Source: Streptomyces sp. B21-105
GTDB lineage: Bacteria; Actinomycetota; Actinomycetes; Streptomycetales; Streptomycetaceae
Assembly (NCBI RefSeq): GCF_036898465.1
Contig: NZ_JARUMJ010000001.1
Span: 2,418,001-2,482,000 of the forward strand
Direction: 5' to 3'
Length of the DNA: 64,000 bases
The position numbers and the translations under genes are program-made. The notes beneath the pieces were generated by a model. It searched no databases, was not told the origin of the DNA, and saw nothing but the letters and a program-made list of their open reading frames with translations. This document shows positions 52,158-62,272 of this stretch, piece after piece; within the stretch, counting starts at the first letter, position 1; each line of letters begins with the position of its first letter.

Positions 52158-52269
52158 TACGTAAGGCCCAACGCGCGTCCAGTGATTGGAGTTACAGCTC
52201 CCACACCTGGACGCAAGCCCCATGATAGGCCGCGCTCTGCTGCGCGTACCGAACATGGGGCCTTACGTA
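52158..52269. ncRNA. Candidate structured RNA or small inverted-repeat element between secG and rbpA
   Basis: This 112-bp unit is closed by a perfect 12-bp inverted repeat, TACGTAAGGCCC (52158-52169) with GGGCCTTACGTA (52258-52269). Inside are two further hairpins. GCGTCCAG (52175-52182) pairs with CTGGACGC (52207-52214), with GGAG/CTCC nested in it. CCATG (52220-52224) pairs with CATGG (52254-52258), with CGCGC/GCGCG nested. Together they make a three-way junction. It lies 30 bp after the secG stop and 70 bp before rbpA. It could be a leader RNA, a processed small RNA, or a miniature transposable element; no target duplication is evident. Confidence 0.5.
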
Positions 52270-52298
52270 CCGGAATGTGCGTGCCTGTGAGAAGTTGA

Positions 52299-52535
52299 TC
52301 AGTTGTTCGTCTTCATCAGGATGCCGAGGACGATGATGGAGGCGAACCACAGCATCCCGACCACGACGGTGATGCGGTCGAGGTTGCGCTCGGCGACCGA
52401 GGAACCGCCGACGGAGGACTGCATGCCACCGCCGAACATGTCGGAGAGGCCGCCGCCCTTTCCCTTGTGCATCAGCACGAGCAGCATCAGCAGCAGGCTG
52501 AAGACGATCAGGGCGATCGAGAACCCCAAAACCAC
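52299..52535 (-). CDS. secG: SecG preprotein translocase subunit
   Basis: This 78-residue protein has two membrane helices (about 3-22 and 55-74), joined by the conserved Gly-rich loop KGKGGGLSDMFGGG (about 24-37). It is an auxiliary subunit of the SecYEG channel. It starts at GTG, 157 bp after tpiA, and continues the gap-pgk-tpiA-secG order common in bacteria. Confidence 0.93.
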   Translation of the reverse strand: MVLGFSIALIVFSLLLMLLVLMHKGKGGGLSDMFGGGMQSSVGGSSVAERNLDRITVVVGMLWFASIIVLGILMKTNN

Positions 52536-52692
52536 GGCTGGACCAACTTCCTCGGATTCGGATAAGGACCGGAACGGACAACGGGGGCACAGCGCCGTTG
52601 TCCCGTGCGGCTGCGCCGTGTGACGTGCCGCGTGGCGCTATGCCCCCGCAAGGGTACGACGGATCGCCGCTACCGCATACTCACAGCTCGGA

Positions 52693-53469
<777 letters not shown>

Positions 53470-53475
53470 GCGGGG

Positions 53476-54687
53476 TCAGCCTTCCAGTGCGGCGAGGCCG
53501 GGGAGCGTCTTGCCCTCGAGGTACTCGAGAGAGGCGCCGCCACCGGTCGAGATGTGGCCGAATGCGTTCTCGTCGAAGCCGAGCGTGCGCACGGCCGCGG
53601 CGGAGTCTCCGCCGCCGACGACGGTGAAGCCGTCCGAGTCGACGAGAGCCTGGGCGACCGCCTTGGTGCCCTCGGCGTAGTCGGGGTGTTCGAAGACGCC
53701 CATCGGACCGTTCCAGAACACGGTCGCGGCGTCGGCGAGCTTGCCCGCGTACAGCTCACCGGTCTTCGGGCCGATGTCCAGGCCCAGCTGACCCTCGGGC
53801 ATCTTGTCCGCGTCGACGGCGGCGTGCTCGGTGGGCGCCTTGGCCTTCAGGTCCGGGAATCCGGGCGAGACCACCACGTCGACCGGGAGGACCAGCTCGA
53901 CGCCCTGCTTCTCGGCGCGTTCCAGGTACTCGATGACGGCCGGGATCTGGTCCTCCTGGAGGAGGGACGCGCCGACCTCGTGGCCCTGGGCCTTGAGGAA
54001 GGTGAAGGCCATGCCGCCGCCGATGAGGATGCGGTCGGCCTTGCCGAGCAGTTCGTCGATGACGGCGAGCTTGTCGGAGACCTTGGAGCCGCCGAGCGCC
54101 ACGACGTAGGGGCGCGCGACGTCCTCGGTGAGCTTCTTCAGGACGCCGACCTCGGTGGCGATCAGGTAGCCGGCGTAGTGCGGCAGCTTGCCCGGGAGGT
54201 CGTACACGGACGCGTGCCCCCGGTGCACCGCGCCGAAGCCGTCGCCCACGTACACGTCGGCGAGGGCGGCCAGCCGGTCGGCGAAGGCGGCGCGCTCGGC
54301 ATCGTCCTTCGAGGTCTCGCCGGCGTTGAAGCGCAGGTTCTCGAGGACCGCGACCCGGCCGTCGGCGAGGCCGGCGACGGTGGCCGTGGCGGAGTCGCCG
54401 ACGGTGTCGGTCGCGAAGGCCACGTCGGCGCCGAGCAGTTCACCGAGGCGCGCGGCGGCGGGAGCGAGCGAGAAGGCCGGGTCCGGGGCGCCCTTGGGGC
54501 GGCCCAGGTGGGAGGCGACGACCACGCGGGCGCCCGCCTCGGCCAGCGCCTTGACGGTGGGCAGCACGGCGCGGATACGGCCGTCGTCGGTGATGGTGGT
54601 GCCGGCCAGCGGCACGTTCAGGTCGGCGCGGACGAAGACGCGCTTGCCTGCGACGCCTTCGGCGAGAAGTTCGTCGATCGTCTTCAT
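53476..54687 (-). CDS. pgk: Phosphoglycerate kinase
   Basis: This 403-residue enzyme has RVFVRADLNVPL at the N-terminus (about 15-26), SHLGRPKGAPD (about 59-69), LGGSKVSDKLAVIDELL (about 194-210) and the C-terminal VVGGGDSAAAV nucleotide loop (about 362-372). It transfers phosphate from 1,3-bisphosphoglycerate to ADP. It starts 133 bp after gap, with a strong hairpin between, so it may have its own promoter or be attenuated. Confidence 0.97.
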   Translation of the reverse strand: MKTIDELLAEGVAGKRVFVRADLNVPLAGTTITDDGRIRAVLPTVKALAEAGARVVVASHLGRPKGAPDPAFSLAPAAARLGELLGADVAFATDTVGDSATATVAGLADGRVAVLENLRFNAGETSKDDAERAAFADRLAALADVYVGDGFGAVHRGHASVYDLPGKLPHYAGYLIATEVGVLKKLTEDVARPYVVALGGSKVSDKLAVIDELLGKADRILIGGGMAFTFLKAQGHEVGASLLQEDQIPAVIEYLERAEKQGVELVLPVDVVVSPGFPDLKAKAPTEHAAVDADKMPEGQLGLDIGPKTGELYAGKLADAATVFWNGPMGVFEHPDYAEGTKAVAQALVDSDGFTVVGGGDSAAAVRTLGFDENAFGHISTGGGASLEYLEGKTLPGLAALEG

Positions 54688-54751
54688 TGAGTGGGCTCCC
54701 GGGAGGACTGGTGGTGCTCGTGACCCTAAGAGGGCTGGTCTGCACGTGAGT

Positions 54752-54791
54752 CAGGGCCCGGGCGGCGCGTCGTTGCGCCGCCCGAGCCCTG
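54752..54791. terminator. Hairpin between gap and pgk
   Basis: CAGGGCCCGGGCGGCGC and GCGCCGCCCGAGCCCTG pair over 17 positions with one mismatch, around loop GTCGTT. The position 30 bp after the gap stop suggests a terminator or partial attenuator that sets the gap to pgk ratio. Confidence 0.75.
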
Positions 54792-54820
54792 CTCTCACAT
54801 CAATGTGCTCGCTCTGTCGC

Positions 54821-55909
<1,089 letters not shown>

Positions 55910-55962
55910 CTACCTCTCCGGGGCCGCAGGAGTGACATCGACTTCGCCCATACACGGCACGG

Positions 55963-55994
55963 CGGTCCGTACCCGCCAGTAGGGGTACGGACCG
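55963..55994. terminator. Terminator of the M14 peptidase gene
   Basis: CGGTCCGTACCC (55963-55974) and GGGTACGGACCG (55983-55994) make a perfect 12-bp stem with an 8-nt loop, 68 bp beyond the peptidase stop codon. Confidence 0.75.
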
Positions 55995-56061
55995 CACGGG
56001 CCGGGCGGGCCTGATCACTCGATCCGGTTACGAACCGTCACCAGGGGTTGACTTGGGCGTG

Positions 56062-59016
56062 TCATCGCGCAAGTGAGGCGAGGGCCTTTCCGATGAGCGC
56101 CTTGCGGTCGGCCGCCGAGGTGACGTGCTCCAGGCCGAAGCCGAGCAGCACGGTGTCGTCGGTGGTGACCGCCGCGTACGTCTGGAACAGGACGCCGGTG
56201 CGCGCCCAGTCCTTCAGGACGGCCGGGCTGCCGGCGGGCGGTCCGCCGGCCTTCCAGGCGCCGAGCGACGTCTCGAAGCCCTCGGTCTCGACCCCGCCGC
56301 CGCCGACGACCAGCGAGGCCTCGTCCGCGAGGACGCCCCGGCCGCCGCTGCCCGGATCGGTGACGTAGGCGATCGAGACCTCGACGTTCTTGCCCGCGTA
56401 CGCGCTCAGGTCGAAGTTCACCTGCTGCCAGCCGCTGGAGGCGCCGGTGAGGGCGTTCCAGGCGCCGGTGGAGCCGGTCGCGGCGCAGTCGTTCGTGCCG
56501 AGGGTGAGGTAGTGCTCGAGCCAGGGATGCTCACCGACGTAGAAGCCGGCCCCGCACTCCGCGGGCACGGTGGTGCGGGTGGCTCCGCTCGCCTCGGGAA
56601 GCGTGGTCCAGTCGTCCGCGCCGACGGTGTGGATCTCGACGATCGCGTTGTCGTAACCCGGTTCGGTGTCCCACAGCAGCTGGGTGCGCAGCGTCGGCTT
56701 GCCGGCCGCGCCGACACCGCCGAGGTCGATGGTGCGGGTGAGGCGCTTGTAGGCGTCGTCGGTGTGCACGGCCGCGGCCATGTAGGAGCCCGCGTAGGGC
56801 CCGTAGGGGTTGACGGTCCCGGCGAACTGGCCGGCGCCCGCGCTCGCGAACTGCGGGTAGGCCGTAGCGGGCAGCTCGTCCGAGGTGACCGCGTAGGTGC
56901 CGGCCTTGTCGAGCGGGTTGCCGGTGGCCGGGCCGAGAGCCGCGACGGGTCCGGCGAGCCTGCCGGAGCCGGTGAAGCCGGTGGCGCCGGGTGTCGTGGT
57001 GCGGGAGTAGGCGCCCAGGTAGTACTGGCTGAAGTCGTTCGAGGGGGTGCCGTCGGCGAGCGCGACGCTGCCGCCGGCCAGCTCGCCCGCCTCGATCAGC
57101 TTGCCGCCCTCGTTGAGGTACGCGCGCAGCGCGAGCTGGGTCGCGTTGCCGGGGGTGCTCGCGCCCGTGTAGTGGACGACCGTGCGGAAGTGGCCGAGCA
57201 CGCCGAGCGCGTCGGGCGCCCCCTGGGCGGCGACGTCCCAGACGATCGCCTTGCGGCCGTTGGCCTTCAGCGCGTCCACATAGGTCTGCGCCTGTGTGGC
57301 GGCCGCGCCTTCCTCGGCGACCACGAGCGTGTCGGCCTGGGGCCGGGCGGCGACGGTGTAGGTGAAGTGCGCGCCGGCGACCTTCTTGCCGTTCTCGGCC
57401 CGGCCGGTGAACCACACCTCGACCTTGTCGCCCGGCCGGCCGCCCCGCACCTTGGCCCGGTACTCGTCGAAGTAGAGGTTGTCCTCCCCGCCGTAGGTCT
57501 CGCCGCCCTTCCAGCGGCGGAGCTCCTGGTCGCGGGTACGGCCGCCGTTGACGCGGTACTTGAGCTCCTTGTCGCGGACCGCCTTGCGTGCGACGACGGA
57601 GACCTGCTGGTCGGCGCCGCGCGCGTACGACGTGGTGAACGGCGCCGGGGTGAAGTCGGCGGCGGTCAGACCGACCGAGGACTTCGGCCGGTCGGGGCGT
57701 GCGGCGGACTCGGCGACCGACAGCGCGAACGGGACGTTCTTGGCGAACTCGGCCTGGATCAGCTTCTCGTCGTCCGGGAAGTGGAAGCCCGACCGGCAGT
57801 CCGCGCTCTTCCACTGGTCGTCGGGGTCGACGTCCGACGCGGTCTGACAGGTCGACATCTCGGGGGTGAACATGGCCATGCCGTTGACGTTCGAGGCGTG
57901 GCCGTCCGCCTCGCCGTTGGTGGTGTACAGCTCCGAGGAGACCTGCGGGTGGTAGCCCGGGACGGCCGAGTTGTCGGGGGTGCCGGCGAGCGCCTCGTAG
58001 GCGACGTCGTCGGGGGTGTCGGTGGCGACCTGCCAGCCGACCCCGTAGAGGAGGAGTTCGGCGGCGGAGTGGTAGTTGATGCCGTAGGTGAAGCCGATGC
58101 GCCTCTCGAAGGCGTCGAGCGCCCTGGTCTCGGGTTCGGAGGCGGGCTTCGCGCCGCGGTAGGTCTCGCTGGTGGGGTTCGGGGACGAACCCTCGTTGTC
58201 GTAGCCCCACTTGTAGGCGAAGTTGCGGTTGAGATCGACGCCGTCGCCGGTGGAGATCGCGCCGTCGCCGTTGACGTCCCGCAGGTTCTTGCGCCACATG
58301 CGGTTGTCGGTGCTCTTGAAGGTGTAGTCGTAGCCGTCGGGGTTGGCCGACAGGACGAACCACAGCTCGTTGGAGTCGACGATCTTCTTGACGCGCTTGT
58401 CGGTCCGGTAGTGGTCCAGGTAGTAGTGCATCAGCCGCCGGGTCATCTCGGGGGTGATCCACTCGCGCGCGTGCTGGTTGGACATGTACAGCACCGCGGG
58501 CCTGGAGCCGTCGGCGGACTTCTTCGCGTCCCTGGTCAGTTTGACCGCGAGGATGTCCTGGCCGTTCACGGTCCTGCCGAGGGAGACGACCTTGGTGAGG
58601 CCCGGGTTCTCCCGGCCGGTGCGCAGGATCTCCTCCCGCAGTCCGCCGCTTCCGCTGTACGGGCGGAACACGCCTTCGGCGGCGGCCGCGACGCGCTTCT
58701 CGGACGTGGCCGAAAGGGTGTGCTCGGCGAGCCGGACGCCCTGCTTGCCGAGCTTCTTCGCCTGCTCGTCCGTGAGGTAGACCTCGACGGTCGCGGTACC
58801 CTTCGCGGGCACCTGCCCGCTGAGTTCGTGTCCGTCCTGACCGGCCGCCAGCAGCAGGGGTACCTGCTGTCCGGTGACCTCCGCCCGGAAGACCTTGACC
58901 TCGGCCGGATCGGGCTTCGGTGAGTGTGCGGGCTGCGCCTGGGCGATGGGCGCGATTGCCGCTCCGCCGAGCAGGAGTGCGCCGACAGCGAGGATCGATC
59001 TCGCTCTAGGTCTCAT
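56062..59016 (-). CDS. Secreted M14-family zinc carboxypeptidase, large multidomain
   Basis: This 984-residue exported protein has a signal peptide MRPRARSILAVGALLLGGAA ending near AQAQPA (about residue 28). A propeptide-like region (to about 120) is followed by an M14 catalytic domain (about 125-445) with zinc ligands in NQHAREWITPE and the later NYHSAAELLLYG. DLNRNFAYKWG carries substrate-binding residues. The C-terminal half (about 445-980) includes an Ig-like region, a class I glutamine amidotransferase-like stretch (VVHYTGASTPGN) and an immune-inhibitor-A-like end with GGGGVETEGFETSLGAW. It probably digests extracellular protein. The ATG at 59016 follows a GGGGGG site. Confidence 0.88.
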   Translation of the reverse strand: MRPRARSILAVGALLLGGAAIAPIAQAQPAHSPKPDPAEVKVFRAEVTGQQVPLLLAAGQDGHELSGQVPAKGTATVEVYLTDEQAKKLGKQGVRLAEHTLSATSEKRVAAAAEGVFRPYSGSGGLREEILRTGRENPGLTKVVSLGRTVNGQDILAVKLTRDAKKSADGSRPAVLYMSNQHAREWITPEMTRRLMHYYLDHYRTDKRVKKIVDSNELWFVLSANPDGYDYTFKSTDNRMWRKNLRDVNGDGAISTGDGVDLNRNFAYKWGYDNEGSSPNPTSETYRGAKPASEPETRALDAFERRIGFTYGINYHSAAELLLYGVGWQVATDTPDDVAYEALAGTPDNSAVPGYHPQVSSELYTTNGEADGHASNVNGMAMFTPEMSTCQTASDVDPDDQWKSADCRSGFHFPDDEKLIQAEFAKNVPFALSVAESAARPDRPKSSVGLTAADFTPAPFTTSYARGADQQVSVVARKAVRDKELKYRVNGGRTRDQELRRWKGGETYGGEDNLYFDEYRAKVRGGRPGDKVEVWFTGRAENGKKVAGAHFTYTVAARPQADTLVVAEEGAAATQAQTYVDALKANGRKAIVWDVAAQGAPDALGVLGHFRTVVHYTGASTPGNATQLALRAYLNEGGKLIEAGELAGGSVALADGTPSNDFSQYYLGAYSRTTTPGATGFTGSGRLAGPVAALGPATGNPLDKAGTYAVTSDELPATAYPQFASAGAGQFAGTVNPYGPYAGSYMAAAVHTDDAYKRLTRTIDLGGVGAAGKPTLRTQLLWDTEPGYDNAIVEIHTVGADDWTTLPEASGATRTTVPAECGAGFYVGEHPWLEHYLTLGTNDCAATGSTGAWNALTGASSGWQQVNFDLSAYAGKNVEVSIAYVTDPGSGGRGVLADEASLVVGGGGVETEGFETSLGAWKAGGPPAGSPAVLKDWARTGVLFQTYAAVTTDDTVLLGFGLEHVTSAADRKALIGKALASLAR

Positions 59017-59106
59017 GAACCCCCCTAGCGTGCGTTCGCCACAGCAGCGAACTCTGCCAGGCTCATGACAGTTCATGATCCAGTCAAGAGCGCCTCAAAG
59101 CCAGAC

Positions 59107-59150
59107 AAAAGCCGGTGTCGTCGCCCGATCGGACGACGACACCGGCCTTC
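59107..59150 (-). terminator. Intrinsic terminator after whiA
   Basis: A 13-bp stem (59111-59123 with 59134-59146) is followed on the minus strand by TTTTG, with matching A/T flanks. It ends the uvrC-rapZ-yvcK-whiA transcript before the peptidase promoter. Confidence 0.85.
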
Positions 59151-59160
59151 TGACGACCGA

Positions 59161-60150
59161 TCAGCCCACCAGGTTGTCGGCGAGCTCCTCGCTGAGGTTG
59201 CACTCCGTGCCCGGGATGCCGAGGTCCGAGGCCCGCTTGTCGGCCATCGCCAGCAGCCGGCGGATCCGCCCGGCGACCGCGTCCTTCGTCAGCGGCGGGT
59301 CGGCGAGCGCGCCCAACTCCTCCAGAGAAGCCTGCTTGTGGTCCATGCGCAGCCGGCCGGCCGCCGCGAGGTGCTCGGGCACCTCGTCGCCGAGGATCTC
59401 CAGGGCCCGCTGGACGCGGGCCCCGGCGGCGACCGCGGCGCGTGCCGAGCGGCGCAGGTTGGCGTCGTCGAAGTTGGCGAGCCGGTTCGCCGTGGCGCGC
59501 ACCTCGCGGCGCATCCGGCGCTCCTCCCAGGCCAGCACCGACTCGTGCGCGCCCAGCCGGGTGAGCAGGGCGCCGATCGCGTCGCCGTCGCGGACCACGA
59601 CCCGGTCGACGCCGCGTACCTCCCGGGCCTTCGCCGCGATGGAGAGCCGGCGGGCCGCGCCGACCAGCGCGAGCGCGGCCTCGGGGCCCGGGCAGGTCAC
59701 CTCCAGCGAGGACGAGCGGCCGGGCTCGGTGAGCGAGCCGTGCGCCAGGAAGGCGCCGCGCCAGGCCGCCTCGGCGTCGCAGGTCGCGCCGGAGACCACC
59801 TGCGGGGGCAGGCCCCGGATGGGGCGCCCGCGGCCGTCCACGAGCCCTGTCTGGCGGGCGAGCTGGTCACCGCCCGCGACCACCCGCACGACATAGCGCG
59901 AGCCGCGGCGCAGACCGCCGGGCGCCATCACGATCAGCTCCGAGCCGTGGCCGAAGATCTCCAGGATGTCCCGCTTGAGCCGGCGGGCCGCCATCGCCGT
60001 GTCCAGCTCCGCCTCGATCACGATCCGCCCGCTCACCAGGTGGAGGCCGCCGGCGAACCGCAGGATGGCGGAGACCTCCGCCTTTCTGCAGCAGGTCCGG
60101 GTGACGGGGAGCCGGGAGATCTCGTCCTTCACCGCTGCCGTCATCGCCAT
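59161..60150 (-). CDS. whiA: WhiA, sporulation/cell-division transcription factor
   Basis: This 329-residue protein has the DUF199/WhiA layout: an N-terminal degenerate LAGLIDADG homing-endonuclease-like domain (about 5-215, starting [21 protein letters not shown]) and a C-terminal helix-turn-helix (about 225-325, with [28 protein letters not shown]). In Streptomyces WhiA acts with WhiB to switch aerial hyphae to sporulation septation. Start is ATG at 60150 or six bases downstream; the second overlaps the yvcK stop as ATGA. Confidence 0.95.
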   Translation of the reverse strand: MAMTAAVKDEISRLPVTRTCCRKAEVSAILRFAGGLHLVSGRIVIEAELDTAMAARRLKRDILEIFGHGSELIVMAPGGLRRGSRYVVRVVAGGDQLARQTGLVDGRGRPIRGLPPQVVSGATCDAEAAWRGAFLAHGSLTEPGRSSSLEVTCPGPEAALALVGAARRLSIAAKAREVRGVDRVVVRDGDAIGALLTRLGAHESVLAWEERRMRREVRATANRLANFDDANLRRSARAAVAAGARVQRALEILGDEVPEHLAAAGRLRMDHKQASLEELGALADPPLTKDAVAGRIRRLLAMADKRASDLGIPGTECNLSEELADNLVG

Positions 60151-61208
60151 GGGCCGATCCTTCCATGCATCCGAAAAATACGGTCGTACGCGGCGGCCAA
60201 CAGCTCCGGGTCGTGCCTCGGGGTGCCGTCGGGCCGGGCCACCGGCGCCAGCTCGACCGCGGCTCCGAACCTCTGGGCGGCGTCGGCCAGCGAGTCGCGG
60301 TCGGGCACGGCGGCCTCGTCGGCCAGCACCACGTCCAGGGCGAGTTTAGGGGCGTGTCGTCCCAAAACCTCCAAATGACGCTGCGGGGAGAAGCCGTCGG
60401 TTTCACCGGGTTGCGGAGCGAGGTTCAAGGAGAGCACCCGGCGCGCCTTCGTCTCCATGAGCGCGTCGAGCAGGTCGGGCACCAGCAGATGCGGCATGAC
60501 CGAGGAGAACCAGGAGCCCGGCCCCAGCACCACCCAGTCGGCGTCCAGGACGGCTTCGACGGCCTCCGGGACGGCCGGCGGGTCGTGCGGCACCAGGTGC
60601 ACGGACTGCACCTCGCCCGGCGTCAGGGCCACGGTCGCCTGCCCCCGGACCGTGTCGACGTCGTCGGGCCGCTCAGGATCGTGCCCCTTCACCAGCGCCT
60701 GGAGCTCCAGCGGCACGGCGGACATCGGCAGCACGCGCCCCTGCGCGCCGAGCAGCCGGCCGACCAGGTCCAGGGCCTGCACGTGGTCGCCGAGCTGCTC
60801 CCACAGGGCGACGATCAGCAGGTTGCCCACCGCGTGACCGTTGATCTCGCCCTGCGACTGGAAGCGGTGCTGGATGACCCGGGCCCAGGTCTGGCCCCAG
60901 TCGTCGTCGCCGCACAGCGCGGCGAGCGCCTTGCGCAGGTCGCCCGGCGGCAGGACGCCCAGTTCCTCGCGCAGACGGCCGCTGGAACCGCCGTCGTCGG
61001 CCACCGTGACCACGCCGGTGAGGTCGCCGGTGATCCGGCGCAGCGCGGTGAGCGAGGCGGACAGGCCCATGCCGCCGCCGAGGGCGACCACCTTGGGCTG
61101 CGCGCCGCGACGGCGCGGTTTGCCGCCGCGGGCCTCGGCCGGCCGGCCCGTGCGCCCCTCCGGGGCGACCCTGCGCAACCGGCCGAGCCGTGGAGAACGT
61201 CCCGTCAT
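60141..61208 (-). CDS. yvcK: YvcK/gluconeogenesis factor family protein
   Basis: This 355-residue UPF0052/CofD-like protein has [19 protein letters not shown] (about 39-57), [19 protein letters not shown] (about 66-84), the [12 protein letters not shown] segment (about 123-134) and [18 protein letters not shown] (about 226-243). Relatives bind UDP-sugars and influence cell-wall metabolism on gluconeogenic carbon. The first ~35 residues form a basic tail. It is coupled to rapZ upstream by ATGA and overlaps whiA downstream. Confidence 0.93.
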   Translation of the reverse strand: MTGRSPRLGRLRRVAPEGRTGRPAEARGGKPRRRGAQPKVVALGGGMGLSASLTALRRITGDLTGVVTVADDGGSSGRLREELGVLPPGDLRKALAALCGDDDWGQTWARVIQHRFQSQGEINGHAVGNLLIVALWEQLGDHVQALDLVGRLLGAQGRVLPMSAVPLELQALVKGHDPERPDDVDTVRGQATVALTPGEVQSVHLVPHDPPAVPEAVEAVLDADWVVLGPGSWFSSVMPHLLVPDLLDALMETKARRVLSLNLAPQPGETDGFSPQRHLEVLGRHAPKLALDVVLADEAAVPDRDSLADAAQRFGAAVELAPVARPDGTPRHDPELLAAAYDRIFRMHGRIGPWR

Positions 61209-62272
61209 TCCCGTCCCATGTCCCGGTGCACGACCACCGTCTCCACGCCCTCGGCGGCGAGGCGCGCGGCGAGCTTCTCCGACATGGCCACCGAGCGGTG
61301 CTTGCCGCCCGTGCAGCCGACCGCGATGGTCACATAGCGCTTGCCCTCCCGGCGGTAGCCCGCGGCGACCAGCTGGAGGAGCTCCGCGTACCGGTCCAGG
61401 AACTCCTTGGCGCCGGGCTGGTTGAGGACGTACGCCGAGACCTCCTCGTTGAGCCCGGTGTAGGGGCGCAGCTCCGGGACCCAGTGCGGGTTGGGCAGGA
61501 ACCGCATGTCCACGACCAGGTCGGCGTCGACCGGCAGGCCGTACTTGAAGCCGAAGGACATGACGGTGGCCCGCAGCTCGGGCTCTTCCTCGCCGGCGAA
61601 CTGGGCGTCCATCTTGGCGCGCAGTTCGTGCACGTTGAGGCTGGAGGTGTCGATCACCAGGTCGGCGTCGCCGCGCAGCTCGCGCAGCAGCTCCCGCTCG
61701 GCGGCGATGCCGTCGACGATGCGGCCGTCCCCCTGCAGGGGGTGCGGGCGGCGCACCCCCTCGAAGCGGCGCACCAGGGCGTCGTCGGAGGACTCGAGGA
61801 AGACGATCCGCCGGGTGACGCCCTTCGTCTCGAGGTCGGCGAGCGACTCGCGGAGGTTGTCGAAGAAGCGCCGGCCGCGGACGTCGACGACGACCGCGAT
61901 CCGCGCCACGTTGCCCTGGGAACGGGCGCCCAGCTCCACCATGGTCGGGATCAGGGCGGGCGGCAGGTTGTCGACGACGAACCAGCCGAGGTCCTCCAGA
62001 CACTTGGCCGCGGTCGAACGGCCGGCCCCGGACATGCCGGAGATGATCACCAGCTCGGGGATGGCCGCCTCGGGGATCCCGGGCGGCGAGACGTCGGTAC
62101 TCACCTGTGCTCCGTCTTCATGGCGTGCTTCTTGCTGCGGGCTGTCGGGGACCGCGGGGTGCCGGGCGGGATCCTCGCCGGGATCCCTGTGTCCCTGCCG
62201 GGACGCGGCTGTCGGCACAGTAGTGGGCGACTGTTCCCGCCGCCCCGTGGGGTCTGCGTCGTGCTCGGTCAT
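61205..62272 (-). CDS. rapZ: RapZ-family nucleotide-binding protein
   Basis: This 355-residue protein has a Walker A-like [13 protein letters not shown] (about 78-90), [20 protein letters not shown] (Walker B region, about 160-179) and a C-terminal RapZ domain with [24 protein letters not shown] and [19 protein letters not shown]. In enterobacteria RapZ binds small RNAs and GlcN6P; in actinobacteria its role is unsettled. The first ~70 residues are a low-complexity extension. The ATG overlaps the uvrC stop (ATGA); a GTG nearer the conserved domain is an alternative start. Confidence 0.93.
   Translation of the reverse strand: MTEHDADPTGRREQSPTTVPTAASRQGHRDPGEDPARHPAVPDSPQQEARHEDGAQVSTDVSPPGIPEAAIPELVIISGMSGAGRSTAAKCLEDLGWFVVDNLPPALIPTMVELGARSQGNVARIAVVVDVRGRRFFDNLRESLADLETKGVTRRIVFLESSDDALVRRFEGVRRPHPLQGDGRIVDGIAAERELLRELRGDADLVIDTSSLNVHELRAKMDAQFAGEEEPELRATVMSFGFKYGLPVDADLVVDMRFLPNPHWVPELRPYTGLNEEVSAYVLNQPGAKEFLDRYAELLQLVAAGYRREGKRYVTIAVGCTGGKHRSVAMSEKLAARLAAEGVETVVVHRDMGRE

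Noticed and set aside
54752..54791. Interpretation of the gap-pgk hairpin as a riboswitch
   Set aside because: A single long GC stem with no conserved unpaired core is better read as a terminator or attenuator.
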